A stretch of DNA of 15,512 bases, taken from NCBI GenBank assembly GCA_017652545.1, contig JAGCAV010000476.1, forward strand, positions 1-15,512, in the 5' to 3' direction. Source of the DNA: Lachnospiraceae bacterium (GTDB lineage Bacteria; Bacillota_A; Clostridia; Lachnospirales; Lachnospiraceae). Positions 6,339-14,136 of this stretch are shown here, piece after piece. Both the position numbers and the translations under genes were made by a program. The notes under the pieces are model-generated. The model made no database searches. It saw only the letters and a list, made by a program, of their open reading frames with translations, and was not told where the DNA came from. The stretch's first letter is position 1. Every line of letters begins with the position of its first letter.

Positions 6339-9300
6339 TTACTTTGTCATCTTCCGGTACAGAATCGCGTTCTGATGCGACTGATCCCTTCTGATCACCT
6401 CATCAAAGTAAGCAGCTGCTTTCTCCTTCCTTTCCAGGCCCAGATTGCCCAGACCCATCAGGTAATAGCAGTGTGCCTCATTTCTCTTCGTCAGATCATC
6501 CTCAAAGATCAGGAAATCGGGCAGAGACACCGCAAAATAGTCAATCCGGACTTTATCCCTTATATGCCGCTCGCCGTAATCGATGAGCTTGTTGAAGCAG
6601 GCACAGGCTGCCCGGTGCTCTCCCAGCTTTTCATAGGCCAGACCCTTGCAGAGGATCATGTCCGCAGGCTGGTCATAGTAGTACATCATGCCCGCCGGCT
6701 CATCGGTACCGAGTGTCCCCTTCTCATAGCAGGTCTTCGCATCCGCCTCTCCCAGAGCCTCTTTTACCTCACCAAGCAGGTACCAGATGTTGTTGTCCTT
6801 CGTTCCCTCGAGCCTGCCCTCTCCAAGATTCAGCGGCAGCACAAGCGCCTTTTCGAGATACGACTTTGCAGCAGCCGGTTCGCCTGCAGCCATGCGCTCC
6901 TTTGCCATCTGTGCAAGAGCGACCTTATACTGGGCGGAAACCTTTCCTTCAGCGCCTTCCCACGGGCGGAAGGTATGACCCATGATGGCGTCATAGCTGT
7001 CCTGATACCGGCCGGCACTGTTGAGCAGGGTCACATATTCGATCATCAGATCGTCGCGCTGTCTGACCAGAGACTGTCTGCCATGTGTACCGACGGCGTA
7101 TTTTTCAAATGAGGCGAGTCGTTCCCCAACACTGCGGTTCAGCTTTTTATACAGCTGGTCCAGCTCCAGAAAGATCCGCGCATCTGCGGTATTTAACGCA
7201 AAGGCCTTTTCCATGCACGCAAGCGCCTTCTCCGGATCATTCTTCTTGTTGAAGTAAGCGATGGCCAGATTGCGCAGCAGGACCGGATACCTGTCATCCT
7301 TTGACAGGGATGTCTCCCACAGCCCGACAGCCTTTTCGAACTGCAGCCTGTCATAATACAGGCAGCCAAGATAATAGGGCGCTTTTGAACCATCCGGATC
7401 CGCTTTCATGGCAGCATCAAGGACCGCAATATCCTCCGGCTTGTTGGGGAAGCACCAGGAAGGATCCGCCTGCTCCGCCTTTGCAAAGGCGGCTGCTGCA
7501 TCCTGTTCCTTTTCGAGCTTCTCCAGGTAAAAACCTCTGTAGTAATACAGCATCGGGTTTTCCCGGCTGCAGCTGTCAAGAACTGCCAGCGCCTCCTTAT
7601 AGAACCCGCTCTCCGCATAATCCCGGGCGACCATCAGGAAATTCTCATGGAAATCGCGCATCAGGGCGACAAGCTCATCGTGCGGGGCTTCGCTTTCCCT
7701 TACGGCGCATCTTACACAGCCCTCTCCTTCATAAGTCAGGAAGATCTTTTCAAAGCGGGAAAGGAAATCAAAGGGATCGACCTTCAGGTTTTCCTCTGCC
7801 CAGGCCAGTGCTTCTTCTTTTCTTCCAAGCAGACGCAGGATCGCGGCTTTCAGGCCTCTGGCCTTAATATTGTGAGCATTCTTCACAAGACCTTTCTCCG
7901 CAAATGCCAGAGCAGCCTCATATTCACCTTTCCGGGCCGCGATGGCTGCCAGATAGTAAAAGGACATCTCCTGCTGCTCATTGGTCCAGGTGGCCTTGTA
8001 GAAGGCGTCAAAGGCCTCATCAAACCTCTCCTGATAGAACAGGGCCAGCCCCAGGTTATAATATGCCTCACTGTCGTAAGGATTCGGATTCTTCCATGTC
8101 AGGCGCCCGATGGCCTTCCTGAAGTGCTTTTCGGCCCCCTCAAAATCGCCTCTACGAAGCAACAGGGCGCCGTAGGCGTTGTTGATTCGGATGTCACCCG
8201 GATCCCGCTTCAGTCCTTCCAGATAGTAGGGGTCCGGAAGGTATGTGGCATGACGGTACTGCTCGATATGCAGACCGGTCAGGAACAGTTCCTCATTGGT
8301 CAGGATCTCCTCCGGGTCTTTAGCTGCCTCTGCCGGCTTTGCCAGCTCCGGGATGCCCTGTTCCTTTGGCTGGTATTCCACCAGGACACATCCCGTTTCC
8401 CCGTCGATGACCTGCACCTTCAGGTCGGTCTCCCTCTCCGGCTTCAGGCTGATGGTTTTTTCATACACACTGACAGGAGAGAGATCTGCTGTCTCGCAGA
8501 AGACTTCCTTCCCTGCACATGTCAGCAGGACTTTCGCGCCTTTCCGTTCGGAGGTGGCATATGCGCAGAGGCGCACGCCCTCCTCAGTGGCTTCCATGTT
8601 CACACAGGCATCGATGGTGGCATTCTTTACATATCCCACCTGCTTGTAGGGCATGAAGTACTGCGTGAATACCTTTTCCTCGAAAGGCTTCAGCCATGTG
8701 AAGTCAGGCTGGTTGTCAGCATACACGCCGCACATCAGCTCAATGTAAGGGCCATCCTCGTCTGTGAGGTTACGGTCCCAGGCCCTGCCGAAATCACCGC
8801 AGCCCCAGGTCCACTGCTTCTTGCCCGGAGAGATGTGATGATCCGCCACATGCAGGAGGCCTGCCTGTTTTGCGTAATCGTATCCGCCCACAAAATCATA
8901 CTCGGACTTTTCCGCCATATAGGAGGTAGGCACCGGAATGTTCTTATATCTGGAAATGTCCACGCCCTCGCTGTAGTCATGCTTATAATACACGCCTGTG
9001 GCGATGGGGAACCGGGAGACGTCCCGCTTGCCGTGATCCATCACGGAATGCACATCGGGCGGGAAAACAGACTGAGTATGGTCGTTGACCGCTACTGCCG
9101 GGTTGGCCCACCACAGGAACGTCTGGGGCATGCTCGTCCGGTTATAAAGCTGGCCCCTGATCTCGATGTACGCCCTGTCCGGATACAGTGTGAAGCCGAT
9201 GATCCCCTTTGTTCCGTACATCTGGTCCACATCGTGTACAAAAAGCGTCTTGCTGCCGTCCGCGTTTTCCTGAATGATATGGTCTACCGGCATATATGTC

Positions 9301-9677
9301 GTAGGTCTGTGATGCTGCGGCCAGTTGAACTCAATACCGCCGGAGATCCAGGGGCCGCAAAGGCCCACCAGGGCGGGCTTGATCACCTGATTGTAATAAA
9401 CAAAATCGTAGCCGTTGGTCTTGTCATATGCCCGCTGGACACGGCCCCCCAGCTCCGGAAGAATCATCACTTTGATGTACTCATTCTCCAGAAACACGGC
9501 ATTCCATTTCCTGTCCTTCTTCACCGGGCTGATGGTCTCCGTGGTCGGATACGGATACACCTTACCGCAGCTGCCCTGGTAAACCCTCTTTTCCAGAAAC
9601 ATCGGATTTTTGTCCGGTTCACCCACCTCGTAGGTCGGGATAACGACTGCCTCTTCCCAGATTCTGACTTCCTGCAT
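6339..9677 (-). CDS. DUF5107 domain and tetratricopeptide repeat protein
   Basis: This large cytoplasmic protein (1112 residues, no signal peptide or membrane segment) has two halves. Residues about 45-350 match DUF5107, a beta-sandwich domain resembling galactose-mutarotase-like folds. Visible landmarks are LENEYIKVMILPELGGRV (63-80), WISGGIEFNWPQHHRP (110-125), LWWANPAVAVNDHTQSVFPPD (188-208) and FEEKVFTQYFMPY (332-344). After a beta-rich linker, about 470 to the end consists of tetratricopeptide-like helical repeats, for example NAYGALLLRRGDFEGAEKHF and AYYNLGLALFYQERFDEAF. Such proteins are often found with glycoside hydrolases and sugar transporters, as here, so a carbohydrate-binding or processing role is likely, but no catalytic residues can be assigned. 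GGAGG precedes the ATG by 7 bases. The gene has its own promoter upstream and converges on the HTH-Uma2 gene. Confidence 0.88.
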   Translation of the reverse strand: MQEVRIWEEAVVIPTYEVGEPDKNPMFLEKRVYQGSCGKVYPYPTTETISPVKKDRKWNAVFLENEYIKVMILPELGGRVQRAYDKTNGYDFVYYNQVIKPALVGLCGPWISGGIEFNWPQHHRPTTYMPVDHIIQENADGSKTLFVHDVDQMYGTKGIIGFTLYPDRAYIEIRGQLYNRTSMPQTFLWWANPAVAVNDHTQSVFPPDVHSVMDHGKRDVSRFPIATGVYYKHDYSEGVDISRYKNIPVPTSYMAEKSEYDFVGGYDYAKQAGLLHVADHHISPGKKQWTWGCGDFGRAWDRNLTDEDGPYIELMCGVYADNQPDFTWLKPFEEKVFTQYFMPYKQVGYVKNATIDACVNMEATEEGVRLCAYATSERKGAKVLLTCAGKEVFCETADLSPVSVYEKTISLKPERETDLKVQVIDGETGCVLVEYQPKEQGIPELAKPAEAAKDPEEILTNEELFLTGLHIEQYRHATYLPDPYYLEGLKRDPGDIRINNAYGALLLRRGDFEGAEKHFRKAIGRLTWKNPNPYDSEAYYNLGLALFYQERFDEAFDAFYKATWTNEQQEMSFYYLAAIAARKGEYEAALAFAEKGLVKNAHNIKARGLKAAILRLLGRKEEALAWAEENLKVDPFDFLSRFEKIFLTYEGEGCVRCAVRESEAPHDELVALMRDFHENFLMVARDYAESGFYKEALAVLDSCSRENPMLYYYRGFYLEKLEKEQDAAAAFAKAEQADPSWCFPNKPEDIAVLDAAMKADPDGSKAPYYLGCLYYDRLQFEKAVGLWETSLSKDDRYPVLLRNLAIAYFNKKNDPEKALACMEKAFALNTADARIFLELDQLYKKLNRSVGERLASFEKYAVGTHGRQSLVRQRDDLMIEYVTLLNSAGRYQDSYDAIMGHTFRPWEGAEGKVSAQYKVALAQMAKERMAAGEPAAAKSYLEKALVLPLNLGEGRLEGTKDNNIWYLLGEVKEALGEADAKTCYEKGTLGTDEPAGMMYYYDQPADMILCKGLAYEKLGEHRAACACFNKLIDYGERHIRDKVRIDYFAVSLPDFLIFEDDLTKRNEAHCYYLMGLGNLGLERKEKAAAYFDEVIRRDQSHQNAILYRKMTK

Positions 9678-9725
9678 GATCGCGCCTCCATTAAGTCCTT
9701 CTTATGAATGTCATAGTCTGGGTAT

Positions 9726-9754
9726 AGTATAGGTTTTTGTCAGTTTTTCGTCAT
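9726..9754 (-). promoter_or_regulatory. Putative promoter of the DUF5107/TPR gene
   Basis: On the minus strand ATGACG (9749-9754) and TATACT (9726-9731) are 17 bp apart, upstream of the GGAGG site. The -10 matches the consensus 5/6 and the -35 4/6. The expected leader is about 40-45 nt. Assigned by motif only. Confidence 0.45.
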
Positions 9755-9838
9755 TATCCAAACTTGCGAGGTGATGTAAAAAAATTGCGGGGGTATGAGA
9801 AAGGGGGATTTTCGTGAGTTGAGGTTGGATTCCCGGAC

Positions 9839-10079
9839 GGCATGCGTGTTATAAAACAGCAGGCGCAGAGCGGGTGTGATATTCGACGCTCAACCGCGCC
9901 CACTCCGGTGAGCTGCCCGTCAACTCCGTCTAAGGGGACGAAGCATTCGCCGAACGATACGCTCTTACTTCGCCCCCTAAGACTGCGTAGGCGGCCATCT
10001 CACTCTTCGGTTCCTGCGCATGGTTTCGCTTACGAATTCACACGCCGCTTCTGCTTCCGCAGGTTTATGAGCGCATGCC
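9839..10079. other. 241-bp element closed by a terminal inverted repeat, possible ncRNA or small mobile element
   Basis: The ends are GGCATGCG (9839-9846) and CGCATGCC (10072-10079), a perfect 8-bp inverted repeat. A second helix follows inside it: ATAAAAC at 9851-9857 with GTTTAT at 10064-10069, with a one-base bulge. Inside is a 15-bp stem with two mismatches, 9929-9943 with 9968-9982, around a 24-base loop. There is also a small hairpin at 10051-10062 whose minus-strand loop is GGAA, a GNRA tetraloop. The nested helices closing one unit suggest a folded RNA, or a short inverted-repeat element. No target-site duplication is clear. Strand is uncertain; the GNRA loop favours minus. Confidence 0.45.
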
Positions 10080-10124
10080 TGGGAATAACAACCATAAACA
10101 CACGAGGGGAGGCCAGGGGTTATT

Positions 10125-10491
10125 TCGGGCGGACGAAAGCGAAGAAAACCGGAAGATGCGTCTGCTCTAAAAGCTGTGTCTGAGGTGCCTCGGGCAGACG
10201 CATATAAAGAGCTTGGGAAGATGCGTCTGCTCCAAAAGCTGTCTCAGAGTTGTCTCGGGCGGACGCATATAAACAGTTTGGGAAGATGCGTCCGCTCCAA
10301 AAGCTGTCTCAGAGTTGTCTCGGGCGGACGCATATAAAGAGCCTGGGAAGGTGCGTCCGCTTCTAAGGCTGTCTTTGAGCTTTCTCGGGCGGACGCATAT
10401 GAAGAAAATGAGAAGTTGCATCCGCTTCAAACGCTGCCTTTGAGCTTTCTCGGGCGGACGCATGAAATGAATTTAGAAGTTTCATCCGCTT
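10125..10491. repeat. 65-bp tandem repeat array, each unit a 12-bp-stem hairpin
   Basis: Five units repeat with a strict 65-bp period, with left arms starting at 10156, 10221, 10286, 10351 and 10416. A stray right-arm sequence lies before them (about 10125) and a lone left arm after them (about 10480). In each unit a 12-base left arm of the type ATGCGTCCGCTC pairs with a right arm GGGCGGACGCAT across a conserved 24-base loop. Unit 1 has TCTGC opposite GCAGA, unit 3 has TCCGC opposite GCGGA, and unit 2 has the G-T intermediate, so pairing is preserved while bases change. Units 4 and 5 carry more mismatches. 65 is not a multiple of three, so this is not a coding repeat, and the loops are not variable spacers. 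Confidence 0.85.
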
Positions 10492-10664
10492 TGTCACATG
10501 AGGGGGATCAGTAATAGAGTTGGTAAGTCAGAAACATATTTTCCCCGCTGCCCAATCAGGTGGACATAGCCTGACAGGTATGCGACATGGTGTTCATGAC
10601 GGTATTCCTGCGTTTACGTGACAGATCATCCGTTTCATCCTTCAAATGAGAATGTATAATTTCA

Positions 10665-10956
10665 CAGAACAGAAATGCCTGATGGCCAAATGTCTCCCCG
10701 GGAGTATCAAGGAGTCCGCCCTTCGTTCCCGGCGACAAGGGACCCGTGAGACAAGGAGCTTGCTCCTTGTCTCACACAGAGCAAAGGGCCGAGCGAGAGC
10801 TTTCAGGGCTCGAGCGTAGCGCGCATAAGCGGAAAACCATAAAGGTTTTACGCGCATTGCGCGTTGCCCTTTGCGAGGGGACCTGAGAGCCGTTGGAACT
10901 GGGCGGCCCCTCCGTAACAACTCCCGGGGAGACATTGGACGCAGCATTTCGTTCTG
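10665..10956. repeat. Large nested palindrome with branched internal hairpins
   Basis: A perfect 17-bp inverted repeat (10689-10705 with 10920-10936) lies within longer imperfect arms, about 10665-10705 and 10920-10956, that share CAGAAC and GAAATGC blocks. Partial symmetry continues inward. Inside are a perfect 14-bp stem with a 2-base loop (10746-10775, GTGAGACAAGGAGC and its complement) and a second domain closed by GCAAAGGGC (10781-10789) and GCCCTTTGC (10866-10874). That domain contains nested stems 10790-10794/10808-10812, 10820-10825/10858-10863 and 10833-10838/10844-10849. This could be a folded RNA, a miniature inverted-repeat element, or a composite of insertions. No transposase is seen. 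Confidence 0.65.
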
Positions 10957-11086
10957 CAAAACGCTTTCCTTACTGATTAAGAAACCCCTTTTCGTGGTTA
11001 CGCGGCATGAACCCATGTACATACAGTCCGCTATTACACCTGATTTAAAGCCCCCCTTAAAGGCAAACAGCGTGCCAGGAATCAAA

Positions 11087-11119
11087 ATGGGACAGTGAGA
11101 AACGTCCCCACTGTCCCAT
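11087..11119 (-). terminator. Hairpin terminator or REP-like palindrome after the surface protein gene
   Basis: ATGGGACAGTG (11087-11097) pairs perfectly with CACTGTCCCAT (11109-11119) over an 11-base loop. The hairpin starts 12 bases past the stop codon of the minus-strand gene at 11131. On that strand the stem runs into TTTT, and TTGATT follows, so it may serve as an intrinsic terminator. The GGGAC/GTCCC symmetry also resembles dispersed REP-type palindromes common in Clostridia, which is established knowledge in general but not checked here. Confidence 0.65.
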
Positions 11120-11130
11120 CACTACCGTAT

Positions 11131-13938
11131 TCATTCCCTGAGCAACGTAAAGATCCCGCTTCCCGGCGCTGTCCGTTTCAGGTACTCCCTGTCCTCCTGC
11201 CGGACGAGCTGTCCGTCAGCTGTATATGGGATCGGAGCCCCGGATGACCGCGCCCTGTCTTCCTTCAGGAAAAGAATGCCTGCCGGGGTTGAGCCGTCGT
11301 TTTGTGTTACATCCAGCATAACCTCCAGCGCACCTGAGGACACGACTGCTTCTGTCACGTCCGCTCCGGTATCCTCCCTGACGACGCGGACCGCGTAGAT
11401 ACCGGGGCCGGTCTTATAGCCGGCAAGCACCACCTTCTCTTCCTCGGTCAGATCCTTGTCATCAAGAGGTGCCAGCTTCACGGTATAGGCAGCAGCGGTG
11501 TCAAGGGCCGATACATTCAGCTGCACGGCTGCGTCTTCAAGAACAAACCTGACCACCATTGCCTGACGGGTCTGCATGTTTTTCATAAATGTCGGGGTTA
11601 CGTGCAGATTCCGCTGCCTGTAAACAGACTTTCCGTTCTCATCGAGCTGTACATTGCCGTCAGAGCGTTTCACCGGATCCGCGCTGATCTCCAGAGCGGG
11701 CTTTGCTTCTTCCTGCCCTTCCCCGGCGAGGGAGATATCCCTTGAACGGTACCCGGCTGCATTCCCATCCGCGTCCGTCACGGTGAGATCCATCGGTGTG
11801 CTCTGCGTTTTCGGCTGCTGCGGCTCCGGCTGTTGGCTTTCCGGTTCGGAACTGCCATTGATGGTAAACACCATCTTTTTAAAGACAGCCTTCTCGTAAT
11901 TGCCATCCGCTCCCGTTACAGTCACATTCACACGATAGGTTCCGCTCTCAACCGGTGCTCCCGTAATTTTCGTCCAGGATCCGTCAGCGTTTTTCTTCCG
12001 CCATTTCTTATATTTCAGCTTGAAGACCTTTGACGCGCTGCCTTTCAGCACGGGCATGTGTTCGCTCCCATCGTAATCGAATGACGTGATAAAATCGTCC
12101 TCATCAATATCCATCTCAATCGGGTCGATCACAAACTGCACATATGCCGTGCCGGTCAGATAGGTCCCTTCACCGGTCACTTTTGCCCAGGCCTCGCCTG
12201 CGTTGACACTGTTCTTATCCGCAGCCGGCTCTGCGGTATAGAGTCCTTTCGGAATCTCATAATCATCCAGGAACAGGGCTGCATCCGGCATCTGGTTATC
12301 ACCGTCATAATCCGGATGCCCGTAATCACCGAATGACAGGGAGGCTTTTGAGAGATCCAGCGGTTTCAGCGTGACATACTTCGTAAAGGTGTTGCCGATC
12401 AGGTCTTTTGCTGTCAGCCGCAGTGTCATGGTCTGGGCCTGCAGCGCATCTTTCAGCTGCGGTGTAAAGGTCAGTTCACTCCCCTGTGCCGCTGTCCCAT
12501 CTCCATAATACCATGCAAAGTTCTGGACCTGCGCTTCAGTTCCATCCGGTCCGACCGGTTTCACTGTTATTTTTGAACCGATCGCCGGATCTTCTCCAAA
12601 CACAAAATCCGTTATCGGCACCGCAACGGTCACCTCGTTCGAATAAAAAGTACCCATATTCGGACTGGTCTTGATGCGGACCCTGTACACCCCGGCGTCG
12701 GCAGAGGTAAACGCCCTGCCGTTTGGCACTTCTGTCCAGCTTCCGCCCGAGAGTTTCTCCACAACCTTACTTGTCCTACAGCTTCCGTTCGTCCATGAAA
12801 TGCCGCTCACAACATTGATATCGTAAAGATCTTCAGTCTTCGAAAGGACGGAACAGTTCACAGATGAGGGAAGCGTAAGGGAAGGCGGCGTTAGCGTGAT
12901 CGTTCCCACTGCCTGATCAGTCGTTTCTCCCTCATCGTTGACAACTTTGATTGTAAGAGCAACTGTCTTTCCGTAATCAGCCTCCGTGAGGCTGAAATCA
13001 TTGCTGTCCTGGCTAAGGAAATAAACACGAACACTCTCAACAGTGGCAGGACTTACAATTTTGCTCTGTCCGACCTGGCTTCCGCCTCCATCGTTCAGCG
13101 TGAGCGTCAGCGAAGTATTGTGGTCACTGGTATAGGTATAGTAGGCGCCATTACCGTCCTGCTGGAGGGCGATTTCCGTCAGGGACGGATCGCCGCCTTT
13201 TTCCTCTGCAGTTTCAGTAGATGTCTCCTCAACTTCCTCCGCTTTCTCCCAGGGCTCGCCTTCGCTGCACTCGGGCGAAATTTCTGTTGAAGCTTCGGAT
13301 GTACCTACTTCGGGCAGATCATCACCGCTTCCCTCAGTACCGGTATCCGCTGAGGATTCACCTCCGGCTGTTTCTCCGGGTTTCTCTGCAGATTCTCCTG
13401 CAGCTTCCTCAGAGGCATTTCTCCCGGCTGTCTCCCCGGAATTCGCTTCGGCACCCCCTGCAGCATCCTGGTCATTGGCAGCGCCCTGGGCATCGGCGTC
13501 CTCCGAATCACCCTCAGCTTTTCCGGCTTCCGCCCCGCCTCCGCCAGGGACAGGCGTTCCCGGTTCCGCCTGGGGGGCATGCTCCGGGTTCACCTCCTGT
13601 CCCGCCTGAGGGGCCGGTTCCGGCTTGACCTCCGGTTCCACCTGAGGCGCAGGTTCAGGCCTGACCTCCGGTTCCGCCTGGGGCGCGGGTTCCGGCTTGA
13701 CCTCCGGTTCCGCCTGAGGCGCGGGTTCGGGCTTGACCTCCGGTTCCGCCTGAGGCGCAGGTTCCGGCTTGACCTCCGGTTCCGCCTGAGATACGGATCC
13801 CACCCCGGTCTCTGTTTCAGATGCCAAAACAGTAGCCTCTTCAACCATCTCAGCCTGCATGACATGAATCGACATGGTCTGCATCAGCAGCAGCCCCGCC
13901 AGAACCAATGCTGCTTTTTTCCCGAACTTGCTTTTCAT
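11131..13938 (-). CDS. Secreted multidomain surface protein with Pro/Glu repeats and Ig/PKD/MBG-like domains
   Basis: This 935-residue protein begins with a signal peptide (KSKFGKK, hydrophobic core to about 22, cleavage probably after VMQA at about 29). Residues 51-122 are six copies of a 12-residue QAEPEVKPEPAP unit, followed by an acidic Gly/Ala/Glu-rich stretch to about 250, which together would form an extended stalk. Then come beta-rich domains: Ig-like at about 255-440, a PKD-like segment with FAWYYGDGT at about 443-525, and two MBG-like segments at about 527-606 and 607-694 (FDYDGSEHMPV and GTYRVNVTVTGADGNY). A PEPQQPKTQ linker and a C-terminal beta domain follow. No LPXTG, SLH or other anchor is visible. 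I place the SD at GAGGAG, 10 bases before the ATG; the GAGG immediately before the ATG is too close. Adhesion or cell-wall association is inferred. Function unknown. Confidence 0.85.
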   Translation of the reverse strand: MKSKFGKKAALVLAGLLLMQTMSIHVMQAEMVEEATVLASETETGVGSVSQAEPEVKPEPAPQAEPEVKPEPAPQAEPEVKPEPAPQAEPEVRPEPAPQVEPEVKPEPAPQAGQEVNPEHAPQAEPGTPVPGGGGAEAGKAEGDSEDADAQGAANDQDAAGGAEANSGETAGRNASEEAAGESAEKPGETAGGESSADTGTEGSGDDLPEVGTSEASTEISPECSEGEPWEKAEEVEETSTETAEEKGGDPSLTEIALQQDGNGAYYTYTSDHNTSLTLTLNDGGGSQVGQSKIVSPATVESVRVYFLSQDSNDFSLTEADYGKTVALTIKVVNDEGETTDQAVGTITLTPPSLTLPSSVNCSVLSKTEDLYDINVVSGISWTNGSCRTSKVVEKLSGGSWTEVPNGRAFTSADAGVYRVRIKTSPNMGTFYSNEVTVAVPITDFVFGEDPAIGSKITVKPVGPDGTEAQVQNFAWYYGDGTAAQGSELTFTPQLKDALQAQTMTLRLTAKDLIGNTFTKYVTLKPLDLSKASLSFGDYGHPDYDGDNQMPDAALFLDDYEIPKGLYTAEPAADKNSVNAGEAWAKVTGEGTYLTGTAYVQFVIDPIEMDIDEDDFITSFDYDGSEHMPVLKGSASKVFKLKYKKWRKKNADGSWTKITGAPVESGTYRVNVTVTGADGNYEKAVFKKMVFTINGSSEPESQQPEPQQPKTQSTPMDLTVTDADGNAAGYRSRDISLAGEGQEEAKPALEISADPVKRSDGNVQLDENGKSVYRQRNLHVTPTFMKNMQTRQAMVVRFVLEDAAVQLNVSALDTAAAYTVKLAPLDDKDLTEEEKVVLAGYKTGPGIYAVRVVREDTGADVTEAVVSSGALEVMLDVTQNDGSTPAGILFLKEDRARSSGAPIPYTADGQLVRQEDREYLKRTAPGSGIFTLLRE
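13573..13788 (-). repeat. 36-bp coding tandem repeat (12-residue Pro/Glu unit)
   Basis: Six in-frame copies of a 36-bp unit encode QAEPEVKPEPAP. The first three are identical in protein, the fourth has Arg for Lys, the fifth starts QV, and the sixth is degenerate (QAGQEVNPEHAP), followed by a broken seventh (QAEPGTPVPG). The gradient of decay toward the protein's C-terminal side suggests recent expansion at the N-terminal side. Copy number probably varies among strains. Confidence 0.9.
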
Positions 13939-14004
13939 ACCTCAATGACTCCTCAATGATCCTGTTAATTGACTGTTAGTTGACTTTTTATTGCTTTTTA
14001 GTTA

Positions 14005-14120
14005 ACTGTTAGTGGAAGTCCCATCACCTTTTAGTCGACTGTTAGTGGAAGTCCCATCACCTTTCAGTCGACCGTTAGTGGAAGTCCCATCGCCTCTTGG
14101 CTGACTGTTAGTGGCATTTT
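14005..14120. repeat. 33-bp tandem repeat in the intergenic region
   Basis: Units start at 14005, 14038, 14071 and 14104, each beginning ACTGTTAGTGG (or ACCGTTAGTGG) and continuing with AAGTCCCATC; the fourth is cut short. Further ACTGTTA motifs lie on both sides. On the minus strand one frame stays open across the units, reading GDGTSTNSRLK per copy, but it has no start codon or ribosome binding site. The array lies between two same-strand secreted-protein genes and could be a regulatory or spacer element. Confidence 0.85.
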
Positions 14121-14136
14121 AGTTGGTTTTTACCTG

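Larger units (their letters stand above)
9755..11086. other. Gene-free stretch of about 1.3 kb rich in structured repeats
   Basis: No open frame here has a credible ribosome binding site together with protein-like composition. Three structured elements are listed separately (9839-10079, 10125-10491, 10665-10956). The remaining pieces, 9755-9838, 10492-10664 and 10957-11086, show nothing I can name. A minus-strand open frame at 10556-10738 overlaps one arm of the large palindrome and ends in a hydrophilic stretch; it could be the remnant of a gene, but I do not recognise it. The block lies between the DUF5107 promoter and the 3' end of the surface protein gene. Confidence 0.6.

Noticed and set aside
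7647..9707. Long plus-strand open frame (686 codons) opposite the DUF5107 gene
   Set aside because: It is antisense to a gene with clear domain content and ribosome binding site; the translation shows no coherent domain pattern.
9842..10183. 113-codon plus-strand open frame in the non-coding island
   Set aside because: Spans the structured element and the start of the hairpin array, is Arg/Ser/Pro-rich without a recognised domain, and has no ribosome binding site; better explained by structure.
10167..10463. 98-codon minus-strand open frame across the hairpin array
   Set aside because: The 65-bp period shifts frame each unit, so the peptide is not a repeat protein; it is explained by the GC-rich repeat DNA and lacks a credible ribosome binding site.
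10125..10491. CRISPR array
   Set aside because: The whole 65-bp unit, including the loop, is conserved; there are no unique spacers and no cas genes.
10642..11085. 147-codon minus-strand open frame over the large palindrome
   Set aside because: Most of it is the palindrome itself read through; composition is Arg/Leu-rich and no domain is recognisable. A decayed gene cannot be excluded.
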